This document shows, one piece after another, positions 47,001 through 59,700 of a stretch of DNA of 64,000 nt. The notes under the pieces were generated by a model. That model saw only the letters and a list, made by a program, of their open reading frames with translations. It was not told the DNA's origin and searched no databases. How positions within the stretch are numbered: position 1 is the stretch's first letter; each line of letters begins with the position of its first letter. Made by a program: the position numbers and the translations under genes. This DNA comes from Ascidia mentula (lineage: Eukaryota; Chordata; Ascidiacea; Phlebobranchia; Ascidiidae), in assembly GCA_947561715.1 (NCBI GenBank), contig OX387200.1, forward strand, positions 21,702,501 to 21,766,500, in the 5' to 3' direction.

Positions 47001-48625
47001 GAGCTTTCGCGAGCTTTATCTCGCTTTTTCAGGTGCAGTAAATGACGTGCTAATAAAGTTATTTACCAGTCAGTCTCTCACAAAAACAGTGCACCAGCAA
47101 GCATTATAGGCATAGACCAGAGACTGACACGGCAAATTAAAGAAATTGAAATAGGTTTTTACTGTATGTGAATTCGTGCCATATACGTAAATTTCTATAA
47201 AACCTTATACGTCGATGCACATAGTGATACATATGCGTATACCATCGCACCTCATAATTGTTGCGTTACAGTTCACCATATGTATCTGGAAGGCCTTGCA
47301 GCGGTTGCCACCACACAGACATTTGCGTCAACAACCTCTGCACAAACCCAGCCCGGGACACACTACTGCCACCAAGTGAGTTAATGTCATGAGTTGACAC
47401 AACAACATGGCAAGGTCGAAACCAAATACACCTCCCAAAAGTGTTCACATTATCATTCAATAATCAGAATCGGCGTCCGTGTTTTTAGATTTGCCAAAGA
47501 TGGCAAAACAGACTATAGGCATGATTTGGACAAAAGCCAATCTATATAATTTCACGCAAGTTATCACTTACGTGTATTCCAGGTCCGTGTTGGTCCCAAT
47601 GGACGCCGTGGAGTCAATGCAGCGCCACATGTGGTAGAAGTGAAAGAATGCGCACAAGGTTTTGTAACACCTTCGTTCCTCAGGATTGTTGGGGTCGAAA
47701 TTACGAAAAAGAGAAATATTGCTCGCCAAATATCTGCGGAAATACAAAAGCAAGTAAGAGAATGTTGTTTAATGCAGGTTACAGGTTTCGCAACCGAATC
47801 CGCGCTGATTACGTCATACAGAAACTCATTCAATTTTTTTCGTTTGGCTTGCTATTGTTTTCCATCTACGTATTTTGTGGGTAAACATGAGACTCAGGCT
47901 TTTAAGCAACTCTAGAACATTAGCTATCAATATACAATACATTATTGTGCACGTTGGTCAGAACACCTGCAGGCAGACCGGCTACTATGTCTTTTACCAA
48001 TGACAAATATACAGTTTTTTTTCTGTAACCTTATGTTAATTTTGAAACACAATTTCAACGATTTTGTATATTTATCCCCAATGTCTGAGACAATTTATTG
48101 CAAAGAATTTGGAGACTGGAATGCTTGGTCTGAATGTTCAGTCTCATGTGGAAAAGGGATGAAAAGTCGCAAACGTACCTGTCTGAGGGGTGGGTGTCGG
48201 GACATCTCCGTTTACAGAGATTACTGCAACACACATTCGTGTACAGGTCCGAAAACGTACTTTTTGATTTATACATATACAGACATATGCAGAATTGAGT
48301 AGTTTTAAATAGCCAATTTATTCACATTGTAACCTACTACTCAACTATGGTCTTTGTGTTATCATGGGTGGGTTTGGCCTAGTATGTTGTTCGTTTCTAT
48401 TCAGCTGACCGCAGAAATCCAAAAGAGAAAACCACAACTGCACCCAAACCGGAAAACCCACCTAAACCGACCAAGATCATTAATACGGCAAAGGAAAAAG
48501 CTGGCGGAGGAGAGTGTGTGACAATTAGCAGCACAACTGCAGGGACGGGTTGTGCAGCAGCACCGAAATGTGCTTCTTTTATCTTCTGTTTATCAACTCT
48601 TTTCAAGATGTTTGTCTTGCGTTAA
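44073..48625 (+). CDS. CAP-5: GPI-anchored CAP protein with two TSP1 repeats, chimeric, 423 aa
   Basis: Exons: 44073-44167, 45400-45482, 45884-46035, 46285-46458, 46608-46738, 47272-47375, 47583-47753, 48106-48246, 48405-48625 (TAA). The signal peptide is cleaved near SAVEQ. The CAP domain keeps His (EHNKAR), Glu (VGEN), Glu (DNEKVDY) and His (CGHYTQ); CAP2 is IMICNYGPAGNR, where three bases are missing relative to CAP-6. The hinge exon is followed by two TSP1 exons (WTPWSQCSATCG and WNAWSECSVSCG). Exons 1 to 8 are almost identical to CAP-6, but exon 9 and the 3' flank are almost identical to those of CAP-4, giving a GPI tail ending FKMFVLR. The exon-8 donor is weak (GGTCCG) but shared with CAP-6 (GGTCGG). 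Introns carry three mobile or palindromic insertions absent from CAP-6. Confidence 0.85.
44195..44410. repeat. Tandem 94-bp palindromic repeat in CAP-5 intron 1
   Basis: Units start at 44195, 44289 and (partial) 44383. Each full unit folds on GTTCGCTTCGTATGTTATA against TATAGCATACGAAGTGAAC. The CAP-6 intron has one unit with no palindrome (50480-50550), so the expansion followed the gene duplication. Confidence 0.75.
44913..45381. mobile_element. 469-bp foldback element in CAP-5 intron 1, empty site in CAP-6
   Basis: Ends are ATCAGAATTGCTCTTCTGGCA and its complement near 45321-45341, plus the tail TATGCCTGGCAGCAAAAAAA. Flanks are GTATTTGTTT (44903-44912) and GTGTTTGTTT (45382-45391); CAP-6 has a single GTATTTGTTT at 51033-51042. 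The core GACGTTTCGTC and CTGAGGAAGTCTCGCCGGAT occur in both arms. A second internal inverted repeat (CGTAAGAAAAA) lies in the middle. Confidence 0.85.
46845..47162. mobile_element. Nested foldback insertion in CAP-5 intron 5, empty site in CAP-6
   Basis: Arms of about 115 bp (46884-47001 and 47047-47160) are near-perfect complements around a loop with AGCTTTCGCGAGCTTT. The insert is bounded by ATAGGTTTTTAC at 46845-46856 and 47151-47162; CAP-6 has one ATACGTTTTTCC near 52636. The left end carries an extra small foldback with ACCTATAATGCACCAGCAAG. Confidence 0.8.
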
Positions 48626-50366
48626 ATTAATTTGCCCAATGTTAGAATGCAAAGCCTGGGTTTTTCGTCATGCAGAACAGAACAAAAAAAATATGTTTTT
48701 CAGCGGCATTTTTTCGCTATCCTTTGCAGTTCGTTGTTTTCCCCTTTTTTCCTTTGATTTTATTCACCACAATAGCTTTATCGAGCGTCTCCACAATAGC
48801 CAAAGCCCGAGAGTTTAGTTTCACCTTGCTCAATCGTTACATCTAATTATCAGTTTGTGAGTTATTTCACATTTATATTTTTATATTCTTGTATCAGTGT
48901 TGGTTTTAACTGCGTTGTTTGTGTTTGTTTTTTTGCGATACTGATGATGCCTGCAAACACAGGCGAAATATATTTATTATAAAAACGTTAAACAGACGAC
49001 TCAGGATTATTTATAATATTTTGTGCGGAACAGAACGTTATGATTTGTGTGTCGTCATATGATGACGGACACAGAATAACACATGAAGATCGTGTGTTTA
49101 TCGACGCCAATGTATAAAGTGGGAGTGATTGTGTAACCCTTTGGTTGACATCCAGCCCTTTACGTGGTAATACGTGATGCTGCAAATATCACAACCCACT
49201 CCGTATATGGCAACAACTTTTCTATTTTCGCAAATTTCTATTTTTTTCTCACTGAATCTTCGTGTGACACGAATTTGCCTCAAGACGAACAAACACTTTA
49301 CTATGTATTAACTTATATTCTGAATGCAAGGCACTTTGGTATTAAACCTTCACAACAGTACAGTGCCACGTGTTTATCAAAACCGCTTTAGCGCTTCAAA
49401 ACGTTTCTGTGAACACAATTTGATGATGTGATAATTGGTGACCTGTAATTACGTTGTGCGTTTCTCAATTCCGACAGTTTTGAATTGTTTACTGCCAAAC
49501 ACCACCGACATCACATTTCCGCAAGCTCTTGCATCATTTCAGCGTGTGAAGGCCTAAGTAAGCATATGCACTGTAATACGAAAAAAAGAATTATGAATTT
49601 TTCGACTATTGCATTGGCTATTTTGTTTTGTATTGAAGATTATGTTCACATATACACTGTGCATTGTAAAACAACAACAAGCAATTATTTACTGTTTAGT
49701 GTGACAAAAAGTAAAAACAGTTAGCTTAGTAATATGGGCACGGTAAGCAGCAACCAGTTTACACGGGTGTTCGCAGACATTCTTCTTAGGCTTACGTCCC
49801 TGCTTCCGCCATAACACGTGACTGTAGTCACAAGGATGTATGCCATACCTTACACGCACTTGCAACCTGCGCCAGTTGATTTGACTCAGACAAGCAAGAC
49901 GAGGCGCCAAAACCTTCTCATGAACTAACTTAGCTTTGCAAAAGTAGTTGAGAAGGTTAGAGGAAAGCGGTTAATGGCAGCAAACAATGATTGTGGAGAA
50001 GAATGCATCGTAAGTGAGCTTTGTCTTTACACAGAAGTTTTCGATTGACATTCGTTTACCTCACAGACGAAAACTTAATAAGACTCTGTTGTGTCTGCGT
50101 TGTTCACAACGATTCAGACAACCCAGCAAACGGCCAAGAACAAAACTCGCACACAGTTTTATACTTTGTTAAAGTGTCGCAAACCACTTTGGAAATCAGG
50201 TGAATATCTGCATCGTCACTGTGTTTTGAAGCAACGTGAAGGAGTCTTAAAGGTGTCAACATATTTACTGAGGAATCTAATCACAGTAGCAAGTGTGGCG
50301 AAAAGCATTTAAGTAATTGACCGAAGTGCCGATGATTTCATTACCTGCTTGAGGCGTGAAGTAAAC
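48626..50366. other. Spacer between CAP-5 and CAP-6
   Basis: Bases to about 49560 match the CAP-4 3' flank, interrupted by the insertion at 48684. The rest holds no supported exon. Two overlapping frames near 50021-50312 were not convincing. Confidence 0.5.
48684..49026. mobile_element. 343-bp insertion with 10-bp target duplication
   Basis: Flanked by AGAACAGAAC (48674-48683) and GGAACAGAAC (49027-49036); the CAP-4 flank has one GGAACAGAAC near 42916. The insert starts with an A-run and near its right end contains CTGATGATGCCTG, CAAACA and CAGGCGAAATATAT, a hairpin of 5 bp. Confidence 0.7.
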
Positions 50367-53300
50367 ATGGATTTATGGACTGTTGTGCTTTACGCAACTT
50401 CGTGCCTCGCTGTGAGTGCCGTTGAACAAGTAACAGTTCGTATTTACGACAGTCAAGCAGGGTGAGTCCAGTAAAGTGTATTTTTTGCAATATTATTTTC
50501 TACTGCATTGTTGTTCACTTCGTATGTAATATATTGTAGCATAATTTTCGAAGTTTTTTAAATCATTTATGAAATTCATTTTGAAATAATCAGCTAATTT
50601 TCCGAACGTCGTCTATTTATTGAATATCGTGGTTGCCGCCCATGACAACTTCGTGGTAGAACCTAAACAGTCGCCTTACTGCAAGCAATGGCGAGTATTG
50701 AAACAACCAATCATTCAAGCATCTATGCACGGAAAAGCGTCAGACCCACGCAGTCATTGTGTCTAACGTGGGTCTTTCAACACGCATGAAACCAAGCTTG
50801 TGATAAGAACTCGGTTTAGTTTGTCTTCTGGAACTTTACTCACGCATGCATCTTTCAATGAATAATTCCACCATGCATAATTTAACATCTTGGTCGATTG
50901 TGTGTACAGACAGCTTTACTAAGTCTTAGCTAACAATCGTTATATATCTTTGCAACAAAGCAGTACGTTACTAAAATTAACAATTTTTACAAACCTAACG
51001 GCAAACAGAACAACACAAACACCAACAAACATGTATTTGTTTGCTTTTAGTTGGACGGACGGCAATTCTTCTGTTCAAATCGAACCCGCTGCCTTAGCGA
51101 CAGACAGGGCCATGGAGACATACGGCATGCTGGGTAAAACATACGGATCGCCATTAAAATATAACTGTCATTTCACCAAAGGACCGGATTTACTAAGTTA
51201 TAATACAAAAAAAATACAATACAGTAAAATATTGTAAACATCTTGATAATAAATGAGTGTAATTTTTTACCCGAGTAAATTGTCCAAAGTGAAGAAACAA
51301 ACTGTGTTAAGGGTAATTAAGATGAACAGTGGCTATACCTTGATGCATGAGCGTATTCTTAGTTCCCGTATGATTTAGCATTTCGAAACGCTTTGTATTT
51401 CTCCAAATCGACAAAGTTTACCACGCGTATACCTACAAAAATCTTTGCTTAAACACACTCATGTGTTTTGAAAACCTCCAGAACAGTTCAAGAAGACGTT
51501 AGTTGAAGAACACAACAAGGCGCGGACGATCGTGGAACCAACCGCAACAAATATGAAGAAAATGTCGTGGGATAATGAACTGGAAATCGTGGCTACAGAG
51601 TATTCAAAGCTTTGTCTGTTCAGCCACAGCAACGTGAGTAAAGCAAGTTTCTTTACGTCATAGACTACGTAAACGAGTCAGTGGTTCTTAACCGGTGGGA
51701 AATTTCCAACTATATGCGAAATTATAGGGTTTGTAAACAAAGTAGTTGTTATGTTCTGTATTCACCGTGCGTCATACATTTATTGGCAATTGGTGACGCA
51801 ATGCCGTAAAAAAAATACAGCAGATATAGCGTAAATGCAATAATCAAATTAAAAGTTGAAAATATTTAAATATTAGTGGAAAAAAAGATTCCCTTTAAAC
51901 TGAAAGTAGGAAATACGGGAAAAAAAGGTTGGGAATCGCAGATCTAAGTCCAATATTTCCGGATGAAAATCGATATTCGTGCATACAACATCGCAAAACA
52001 CTACCCGATCTCTGATTTTATATGATTCTAAGTTTTGATTATTGTTATTCGATTGTGAATAATAAATTGCTTTGTAATTGACAGCATGCAAGGCACAGTC
52101 GGTTTAGTGTGGGGGAGAATATTTACATCACAAAAGGGAGATCGGTTGACGACGCATTCATGCGACACGCAGTCACTTTGTGGGACAACGAGAAAGTTGA
52201 TTACAAATACGCGACAGACTTCTGTCCAGCAAACAAGATGTGCGGGCACTACACACAGGTAGATTACAATTATTCTAGGACAATTCATGTAGATCCTAAT
52301 TGTACAAAGTTGAACATGCCTGCATTTCTGTATTATTCTTGTGTTACATATCACTGTTCCGGTGGGTAATCGTTTTTATTATTAAGTGACGCAATTTCAT
52401 CCAAGGTGGTTTGGGCCGACAGTTTTCGAGTTGGATGTGGAGTGACTTTGTGTTCATCAGTTAAGGTGAGAAAAGCTGTGTGGACGAACGCCAAGATCAT
52501 GATATGTAACTATGGACCGGCAGGGAATATCATAGGAACGTAAGTTATACAAAATATGGCAGTTTTCACCAGAAAATCAAACATTAGGATTTAAAAAAAA
52601 AATCCTTTTGTATAGATGTAATTTTTACCCTGCCAATACGTTTTTCCTGTATGTAAATTCCTGCCATGTATACGCAATTTTCTATAAAACCTTACGTCGA
52701 TGCATGTACATATACCATTGTACCTCATAATTGTTGTATGACAGTTCACCATATGTATCTGGAAGGCCTTGCAGCGGTTGCCACCATACAGACATTTGCG
52801 TCAACAACCTATGCACAAACCCAGCACGGGACACACTACTGCCACCAAGTGAGTTAACGTCATGAGTTGACACAACAACATGGCAAGGTTGAAACCAAAT
52901 ACACCTTCAAAACGTTTTTCATGTTTAAAAATAAAACAAGCCGTTGCAAAAAAACGTTTTTTTGCGAATGCATCACATTATCCTGTCATTCAATATTCAG
53001 AATCGGCGTCCGTGTTTTTAAATTTGCCAAAGATGGCAAAACAGACTATAGGCATGATTTGGACAAAAGCCAATCTATATAATTTCACGCAAGTTATCAC
53101 CTACGTGTATTCCAGGTCCGTGTTGGTCCCAATGGACGCCGTGGAGTCAATGCAGCGCCACATGTGGTAGAAGTGAAAGAATGCGCACAAGGTTTTGTAA
53201 CACCTTCGTTCCTCAGGATTGTTGGGGTCGAAATTACGAAAAAGAGAAATATTGCTCGCCAAATATCTGCGGAAATACAAAAGCAAGTAAGAGAATGTTG

Positions 53301-54014
53301 CTTAATGCAGGTTAAAGGATTCGCAACCGAATCCGCGCTGATTACGTCACACAGAAACTCATTGATTTATTTACGTTTGGCTTGCTATTGTTTTCCATCT
53401 ACGTACTTTGTGGGTAAACATGAGACTCAGGCTTTTAAGCAACTTTACAACATTAGCTATCAATATACAATACATTATTGTGCACGTTGGTCAGAATACC
53501 TGCAGGCAGACCGGCTACTATGTCTTTAACAATGACAAATATACAGTTTTTTTTCTGTAACCTTATGTTAATTTTGAAACACAATTTCAACGATTTTGTA
53601 TATATTTTTCCAATGTCTGACACAATTTATTGCAAAGAATTTGGAGACTGGAATGCTTGGTCTGAATGTTCAGCCTCATGTGGAACTGGAAGGAGAAGTC
53701 GCAAACGTACCTGTCTGGAGGGTTGGTGTCGGGACACCTCCGGTTACACAGAATACTGCAACACACATTCGTGTACAGGTCGGAAAACCTACTTTTTTTG
53801 TACATATACAGATATATGCAGAATTGATAAACTGTAGGTTTTTTGAATAGCCAATTTATTAACATCGTCACCTCCAATTAAACTATCGTCATATCTTTTT
53901 CGAGCAGTTGTGCGAAGACCGCAGTGCTCCGGATCAAGCACCTGTCAAAAGGCTCGTTATCTCGAATTGATTTCTGTAATTCTGTTGTGTATTTTGTCTT
54001 TTTCGCTGTTTTGA
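50367..54014 (+). CDS. CAP-6: membrane-anchored CAP protein with two TSP1 repeats, 386 aa
   Basis: Exons: 50367-50461, 51051-51133, 51482-51633, 52085-52258, 52406-52539, 52745-52848, 53116-53286, 53638-53778, 53908-54014 (TGA). Exons 1 to 8 are almost identical to CAP-5, with the four cavity residues kept (EHNKAR, VGEN, DNEKVDY, CGHYTQ) and two TSP1 exons (SQWTPWSQCSATCG and WNAWSECSASCGTG). The last exon is unrelated to that of CAP-5. After an AG acceptor at 53907 it continues in phase 1 with CSGSSTCQKARYLE and a 16-residue hydrophobic end (ISVILLCILSFSLF). That again fits a GPI signal, with Ser/Gly as the likely attachment site. It is probably the original tail of the CAP-5/6 ancestor. Confidence 0.8.
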
Positions 54015-56773
54015 ATTTTCTGTTCAATATATTTCACTGATGCTACAGAATATGATCGTGCAACAAAACACTACGTGGAAAAATAAGAATTAGTTTTGAG
54101 GAATAACGATTTAGATCCGACGTTCTCAAACTATGGTTCCAAGGGCTTCACGTAACAATTTAAACAAAAAAAAATTGAAATTGTTTAGGAAATATGGAGA
54201 AAAATTTTAAACATGAAAATATATGGTCCTGGTAGATTTGTGATAAGCATGGAGGAGAGTGCGGTGAATATTTCAAAGTGCGTCGCACACTTTTGCAAAC
54301 AGGTGTAAAGATTGCGCAATTAGAAAGCGTTTTGACCTGTTTCATAAACTGCCCTTCTGAATTCCTACAGGATAACAACGGTATAAAAACAACGAAGATG
54401 TTACGCCAAGTCATTCCCACACATGTATATAGTCGATACTATGTGACGTCGTCGCTGAATGTGAAGAGAAGTTCACATTCACAGAAAAACAATCGGTTGT
54501 AATCGGACAAATTGGCCGCACCTTTTGCACTTGAAACTACACATCCCGCGTCGAATAATCTTAAAGATTAATCCCGTTAAACGGATTAAACTCGGTCACT
54601 TGGATTCAGTTGAAGTTACTCAATTACTGCAAGTTAATATGCCCTTTAGATGTGGTATATTGATAGAAAACTTAATAGTGCATCTGTCGTCAAGTATAGT
54701 GTGTTTAATTTGTTAAATATATGGTAGATAGTGGCAACAGGATTTTCCAGCTCAATGTTCCGCAACTGGGAACATTTACATAACTTTTTACATGTTAAGA
54801 AATACACGAAAGGCGAACGTCAGGAAGCTGCTTGATTATCTGCTCGGTCCATTCGGCGCAAGATCCCAATTATGTCCAAACTATTTCCTTGTGCGCTCCA
54901 GGACGGAATTTACCCTGCGGTTTAATGACTCAATTTGTCCAGAGTTCGCCGTCAAACCACGCGACAAACATGAAATCAAAAACCACAAAATGTCCACCTG
55001 GAAAATGTTCACCTGCCAAAACGCAGGGTCGAGACATAAGCATGGGTTTCTGTGGCAAAATCGAAACGGTTTCCTACACATTGAATCAGACAACAAATGC
55101 TGAAACTTCTCTGAACAGCTCATAATTCAAACAAAATATAGGATTGCAAAGCGTTATATGGTTTGAGGTAATTTGTAAGTTGAAAAGAAGTGAAACTTGA
55201 TGTCAAGTTGACCGGATTTTTTTCCGAACACAAATTCGCGTCTGGCAATCGCAAAGAGAAGCAATGTAAACCAAAATCCCGCATGACACTATTTTGCAAA
55301 AAAAGATCACCACTGGTAACCTTTAGCCAACAAAATCAAAAATTTGTAGTTGACCAACAACCAAATCAATTCCCGACAAAGAGAGAGATGCAAAAGGTAA
55401 CGCCAATGCAATATACAGTGAACAATGGCGGTTTTGATTGACACTAAATTAGCATTCTTACAAGTGGGCCTACTTGAGCCACTTAACGAATAAATTTGGG
55501 ACAAGGCGCCCCTTGTCAACCGATAAAACCAGACTTACAACCAATACAACCTTCCCTTTGAATGAACACATTCCCCCTGTCACAAAACTCTGTAAGAAAA
55601 GGTTTTCAAAAAGGCTGTTGTGGCGTTGGTTATTCAAAATGTATTGTGTCCTTTTTGAACGCTGCTAATATCTTGTTACATCAATTGCAATTTAGCATAC
55701 AAAAAAAAACGTTCAAATGGACGCCGTATAATTGTTTTATCAACGAATATAAGCTGCAATACGTGTTTATCGCTAAACCATAGAGTTGTGAGTTTGCATC
55801 TAAGTTTCCAGACATAATCATGTGCACACCGTATCCCACTTAGATCGTATTCCCAGGAACCGATATTTGCACATTAAGCACCAACATGGCTAACACAGAT
55901 TTACATATCTTTGAATGCAAGAAGCATTTACATCCTTTAACGGTGTAGGCTTTGCGTTTTTCTTCAGTGGGGTATTTAGTCCAGACTCTGAATTCCGGCA
56001 AACGATTCGTTGAGGTTTGGATTCAACGCCTCGTCGCGGCTTCCATGAAAACCTGGAAGAAACAAGTTTCGCTTGCAAACAACTCGACCCACCTGTAAAT
56101 AGGTTTGTAATAAACAACGTTAACTTGCGTCTTCAATAAACCAATAAGTTGTGACCTTCTCAACATTGACGTAGTGAGTTTCTCAATTTCGATTTAAGTC
56201 ACGTCAAATGAGTCACAATTGCTTTGTAAGTTTCAGCCTGAGGGTGTTGTTTAACTTGTGCATTACGACTCGCTAAAAGTCCCAGGCCAGCATGCGCCGT
56301 ATCGCTGTTGCACATAAATAAACTGTGATGTCACGGTGTCGGCGGACTCGTGCGATATAACCGCTGATTCATTGATTAAAGTCAGCAATTATGTGCGCAC
56401 CTTCTCGCCTCTCCTTGTTTGAGGAAGTTGTTTCGGCGAAGGAGCTTCGGATTATGACAAGGTTAGCGGGTGAATCGGCGGCCAGATCTGTTCTTCGATT
56501 GCGTAGAAAAACGCTTAAAAGCAGCAATGGGTAGACACCCGAGATATCAGTTGAGAGTGAGCTTCAAGATAAAGGGTCTTACTATAGACACAGTGTTGCT
56601 TGTTTAATTTCAAGATTGCAATATCTGAGTGCAGAGTGGACCGGATCATTAAAAATTTCGACAAAACGTGAAATTTTATGCATGGTTTTGCGCAATACAA
56701 AATTAAATTACATAAATTTGATGTTTTTGCAGAGTGTAATATTTTTGAAACAATGTACCATAGGATTTTTGAT
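54015..56773. other. 2.7-kb spacer, no gene seen
   Basis: Several open frames of 60 to 100 codons at 54278-55441 and 55890-56117 have no splice sites, start context or known motifs. No repeat shared with the rest of the window was recognised. It separates the CAP-2 to CAP-6 group from CAP-7 and CAP-8. Confidence 0.4.
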
Positions 56774-59700
56774 ATGAGCACAATAACCTGTGTTAATTTC
56801 GCTCTAGTGCTGCTTGTCATTGCGATGACAAACGAAGCTGCCACAGCAAGGTATGTTTATTGTGCGCTTCACTATTCTTATAAATAAACAAACTCGCAAG
56901 TTTGTTGGCATATTTAGAATTATTAGAATTGTGTGATTCGTTGCAGATGGTCAATTGACGCTCCAAACAACGGGAAAAAAGCACCAGGAGCTCGCTTGCT
57001 CAAGTCCTATCAAATGACGAGTAAGTTAGTGGAACTTAATTGTGTTGCGTTTACAGGCTTCGAACCTGGAATAATGCGATTGCATTAAACATGAAACTGC
57101 GCAAAAGTTTGTGATATAGTGGTTTGGTTTACTCACTGGAACATATATGTCGGAAAGTTAAACTAGAACAATCTTCTTGTTATTCAGCGCAAATCAAGCA
57201 GAGCATAGTACGCGCCCACAACGAAGGAAGGAGCAACGTGATTCCTCCACCGACAAACATGAGGAAAATTTCTTGGGACGACGAACTTGCCAACGAAGCA
57301 TCAAAGTTTGCCAAGAAATGCATTTTCTCAATGAACATGGTAAGAAACATTTCGTTGAAGTGTTTTTTACCCAAGAAGCAATAAAAACAATACGAAAAAA
57401 AAGATTTAAACCATAATTTATGTTTCAGAAAAACGATCTGGACAGATTCCGACGAGTCGAAGAGAATGTTTACGTCACAGCTGACGTCAAATTCCGTGAT
57501 GGCAATGAATACGTGAACACGGCAGCTGAGAGGTGGCTTGAGGGGAGGGCGTTCTACAACTACAAAACACGGACCTGCAGGGCCGGAAGAAACTGCGACC
57601 GTTACAGACAGGTGCTTTGTCGTAATGTTAAAATACTTTTTGTGTTTTGATTATGGATGCCGTGGAGCACAGGTACATTGTATTCATGTCTCAGAACAAT
57701 GCGTTATTTAGATGGTGTGGGCTGACACGTTCCTCGTCGGTTGTGCCGTAAGCAAATGTTCCGCTGCTCTTGTGAACGGGGGGTTGTGGACTGACGTCAC
57801 GCTGATGGTTTGCAGCTACGCACCTGGCGGAAACTGGATTACGAGGTAAATTTTCGTTTGGGTAAAACTTTTAATATTTTCCTTTTCGTGCCATAGATCT
57901 TAATGCATGAAACTTTATCACACAGTCAACCGTACAAGACTGGACCAGTGTGCAGTGAATGTCATCCTACAGATACTTGTGTTGACAAACTCTGCACCAA
58001 CCCAGCCAGAGACGTCAGTCGACCGGGTATGTGTATCATTATCCTAGCATATAATTTTTCAAAATACTTCGTTGAACCGGCAACAAACAATGCATCGTAG
58101 ACATCGATTATAAACCAGAAGAACACACGTAATCCACGACGAACTGTTAATGTAGATTATGTAACCACGTTTTTCAACCTGCAGCTCCAGTTTGGGCCCC
58201 GTGGACCCAATGGACTCCTTGCTCAAAAACATGCGGCCTGGGAGGTTCCAGGAGCCGAACGAGGTTCTGCACGACCTTCGTCAACACTGATTGTGGGGGA
58301 GTTTCTCGACAATCTCAGTTCCTCTGTTCAAGATTTCCATGTACGTCATCAACGGCGAGACCGACCTCTCCTGGACCACGTGAGTTTTGTTCAATTTATT
58401 GCACACAGGATTAACGCGAATGTTTTGGTTGAAACAAAATTTTTAAAGGGAATGTACCGTGTGTATAATTGACCGCATTCTCAGGCTGGAACAGATGGGG
58501 AAGTTGGAGTAAATGTACAAAGACGTGCGGTGGTGGCACAAGACAGAGAACCAGAACTTGTAGCACGGGAAGAGCGAGAGATTGTGCTGGGACTTCAACC
58601 ACCACCATACCATGCAATGCAAGACCATGTGCTGGTGTGTACACAATTAATTGTAGGTTAAAAAATTACTTGTTTAAAATGGAAATAAATACATGCGTTG
58701 AAACGCAAACGCTGATGACGAAAAAAATACTAAAATTCTAAAGTTCCCAACATTTAGGTGGAGTTATATCTTTGCGTCTTTGCTTTGTTTAACAACTATG
58801 TTTGTGTGTTGTTGTTTTCTTTTTTCCAAACAACAAACTGCCACTCATTTGCAGCTTGGAGTGCATGGAGAAGTTGGGGTTCTTGTTCTAAACCGTGTGG
58901 CGGTGGCGCAAGAACAAGAAGTCGGGCTTGCAATACTGGGACGAACTCGGATTGCACAGGAAAAAATTCGGACAGTCAAGATTGCAATACTTCACAATGT
59001 TCCTCTAGAGGTAGGATTTAACTAGAGTATTTTGAGGACAGTTATTCCATAAAGCGCTTGCAACAACAATTGTAAATTACCCTCACAAGGACAATCAATA
59101 ACCATATTTACAATGCAACCATAGAGATACATACGACAAACAAAACTTCTGAAATACTTTTAATAAACCATCAATATCTTGCTGACGTCAGCATTTAATC
59201 TACTGCGTTTGTGTTCGATGCAAATCGGCCAGAATAAATTACCCCACTTCTTTCACCAGACTACAGTGCGTGGGGGCGATGGTCGAGATGTTCGACAACG
59301 TGCGGAGCTGGAGTGAAAACAAGGACGAGAAGGTGTTTGAAATCAAGCTGTCCAGACAATCTCCGGGATAGCAAGAGATGCTTTATTAGATCCTGTGCAG
59401 CAAAAAGACGAGGTAACCTACCATGCGATTTCATCAATATCATCAGCATGTTGTGAAGGTGTTGGTCCACATTCAAGCATTGTAGAGGTTTTCTGTCACC
59501 ATAACATGCGGATGATGACCAACAAATTAATAATAAAAGCAAGTCATAATGCTACAGATTTGTCATTTAAAATTAACATGTGTAAAATTTCCGGCATATT
59601 GTGAAATGGACCAGAAAGTAATGCAGTTTGATACAAATTTACAAACCGTATCTGCAGCGTGGGCGATTTGGGGTTCGTGGACAGAATGCAGCAAGACTTG

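Larger units (their letters stand above)
42560..48352 (+). repeat. Tandem segmental duplication, left copy
   Basis: Runs from the last intron of CAP-4 through its GPI exon, spacer and most of CAP-5. It matches 48353-53880 nearly base for base over exons, introns and spacer, apart from later insertions and a diverged stretch at about 43580-44030. The junction lies within about 10 bases of 48352, where similarity switches from the CAP-6 last intron to the CAP-4 last intron. Confidence 0.8.
48353..53880 (+). repeat. Tandem segmental duplication, right copy
   Basis: Partner of 42560-48352. It starts with a copy of the CAP-4 tail intron and GPI exon (used by CAP-5), then spacer, then CAP-6 down to its last intron. 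Confidence 0.8.

Noticed and set aside
54278..55441. Cluster of 60-100 codon frames as a gene between CAP-6 and CAP-7
   Set aside because: No splice signals linking them, no start context, no domains, and they overlap in several frames.
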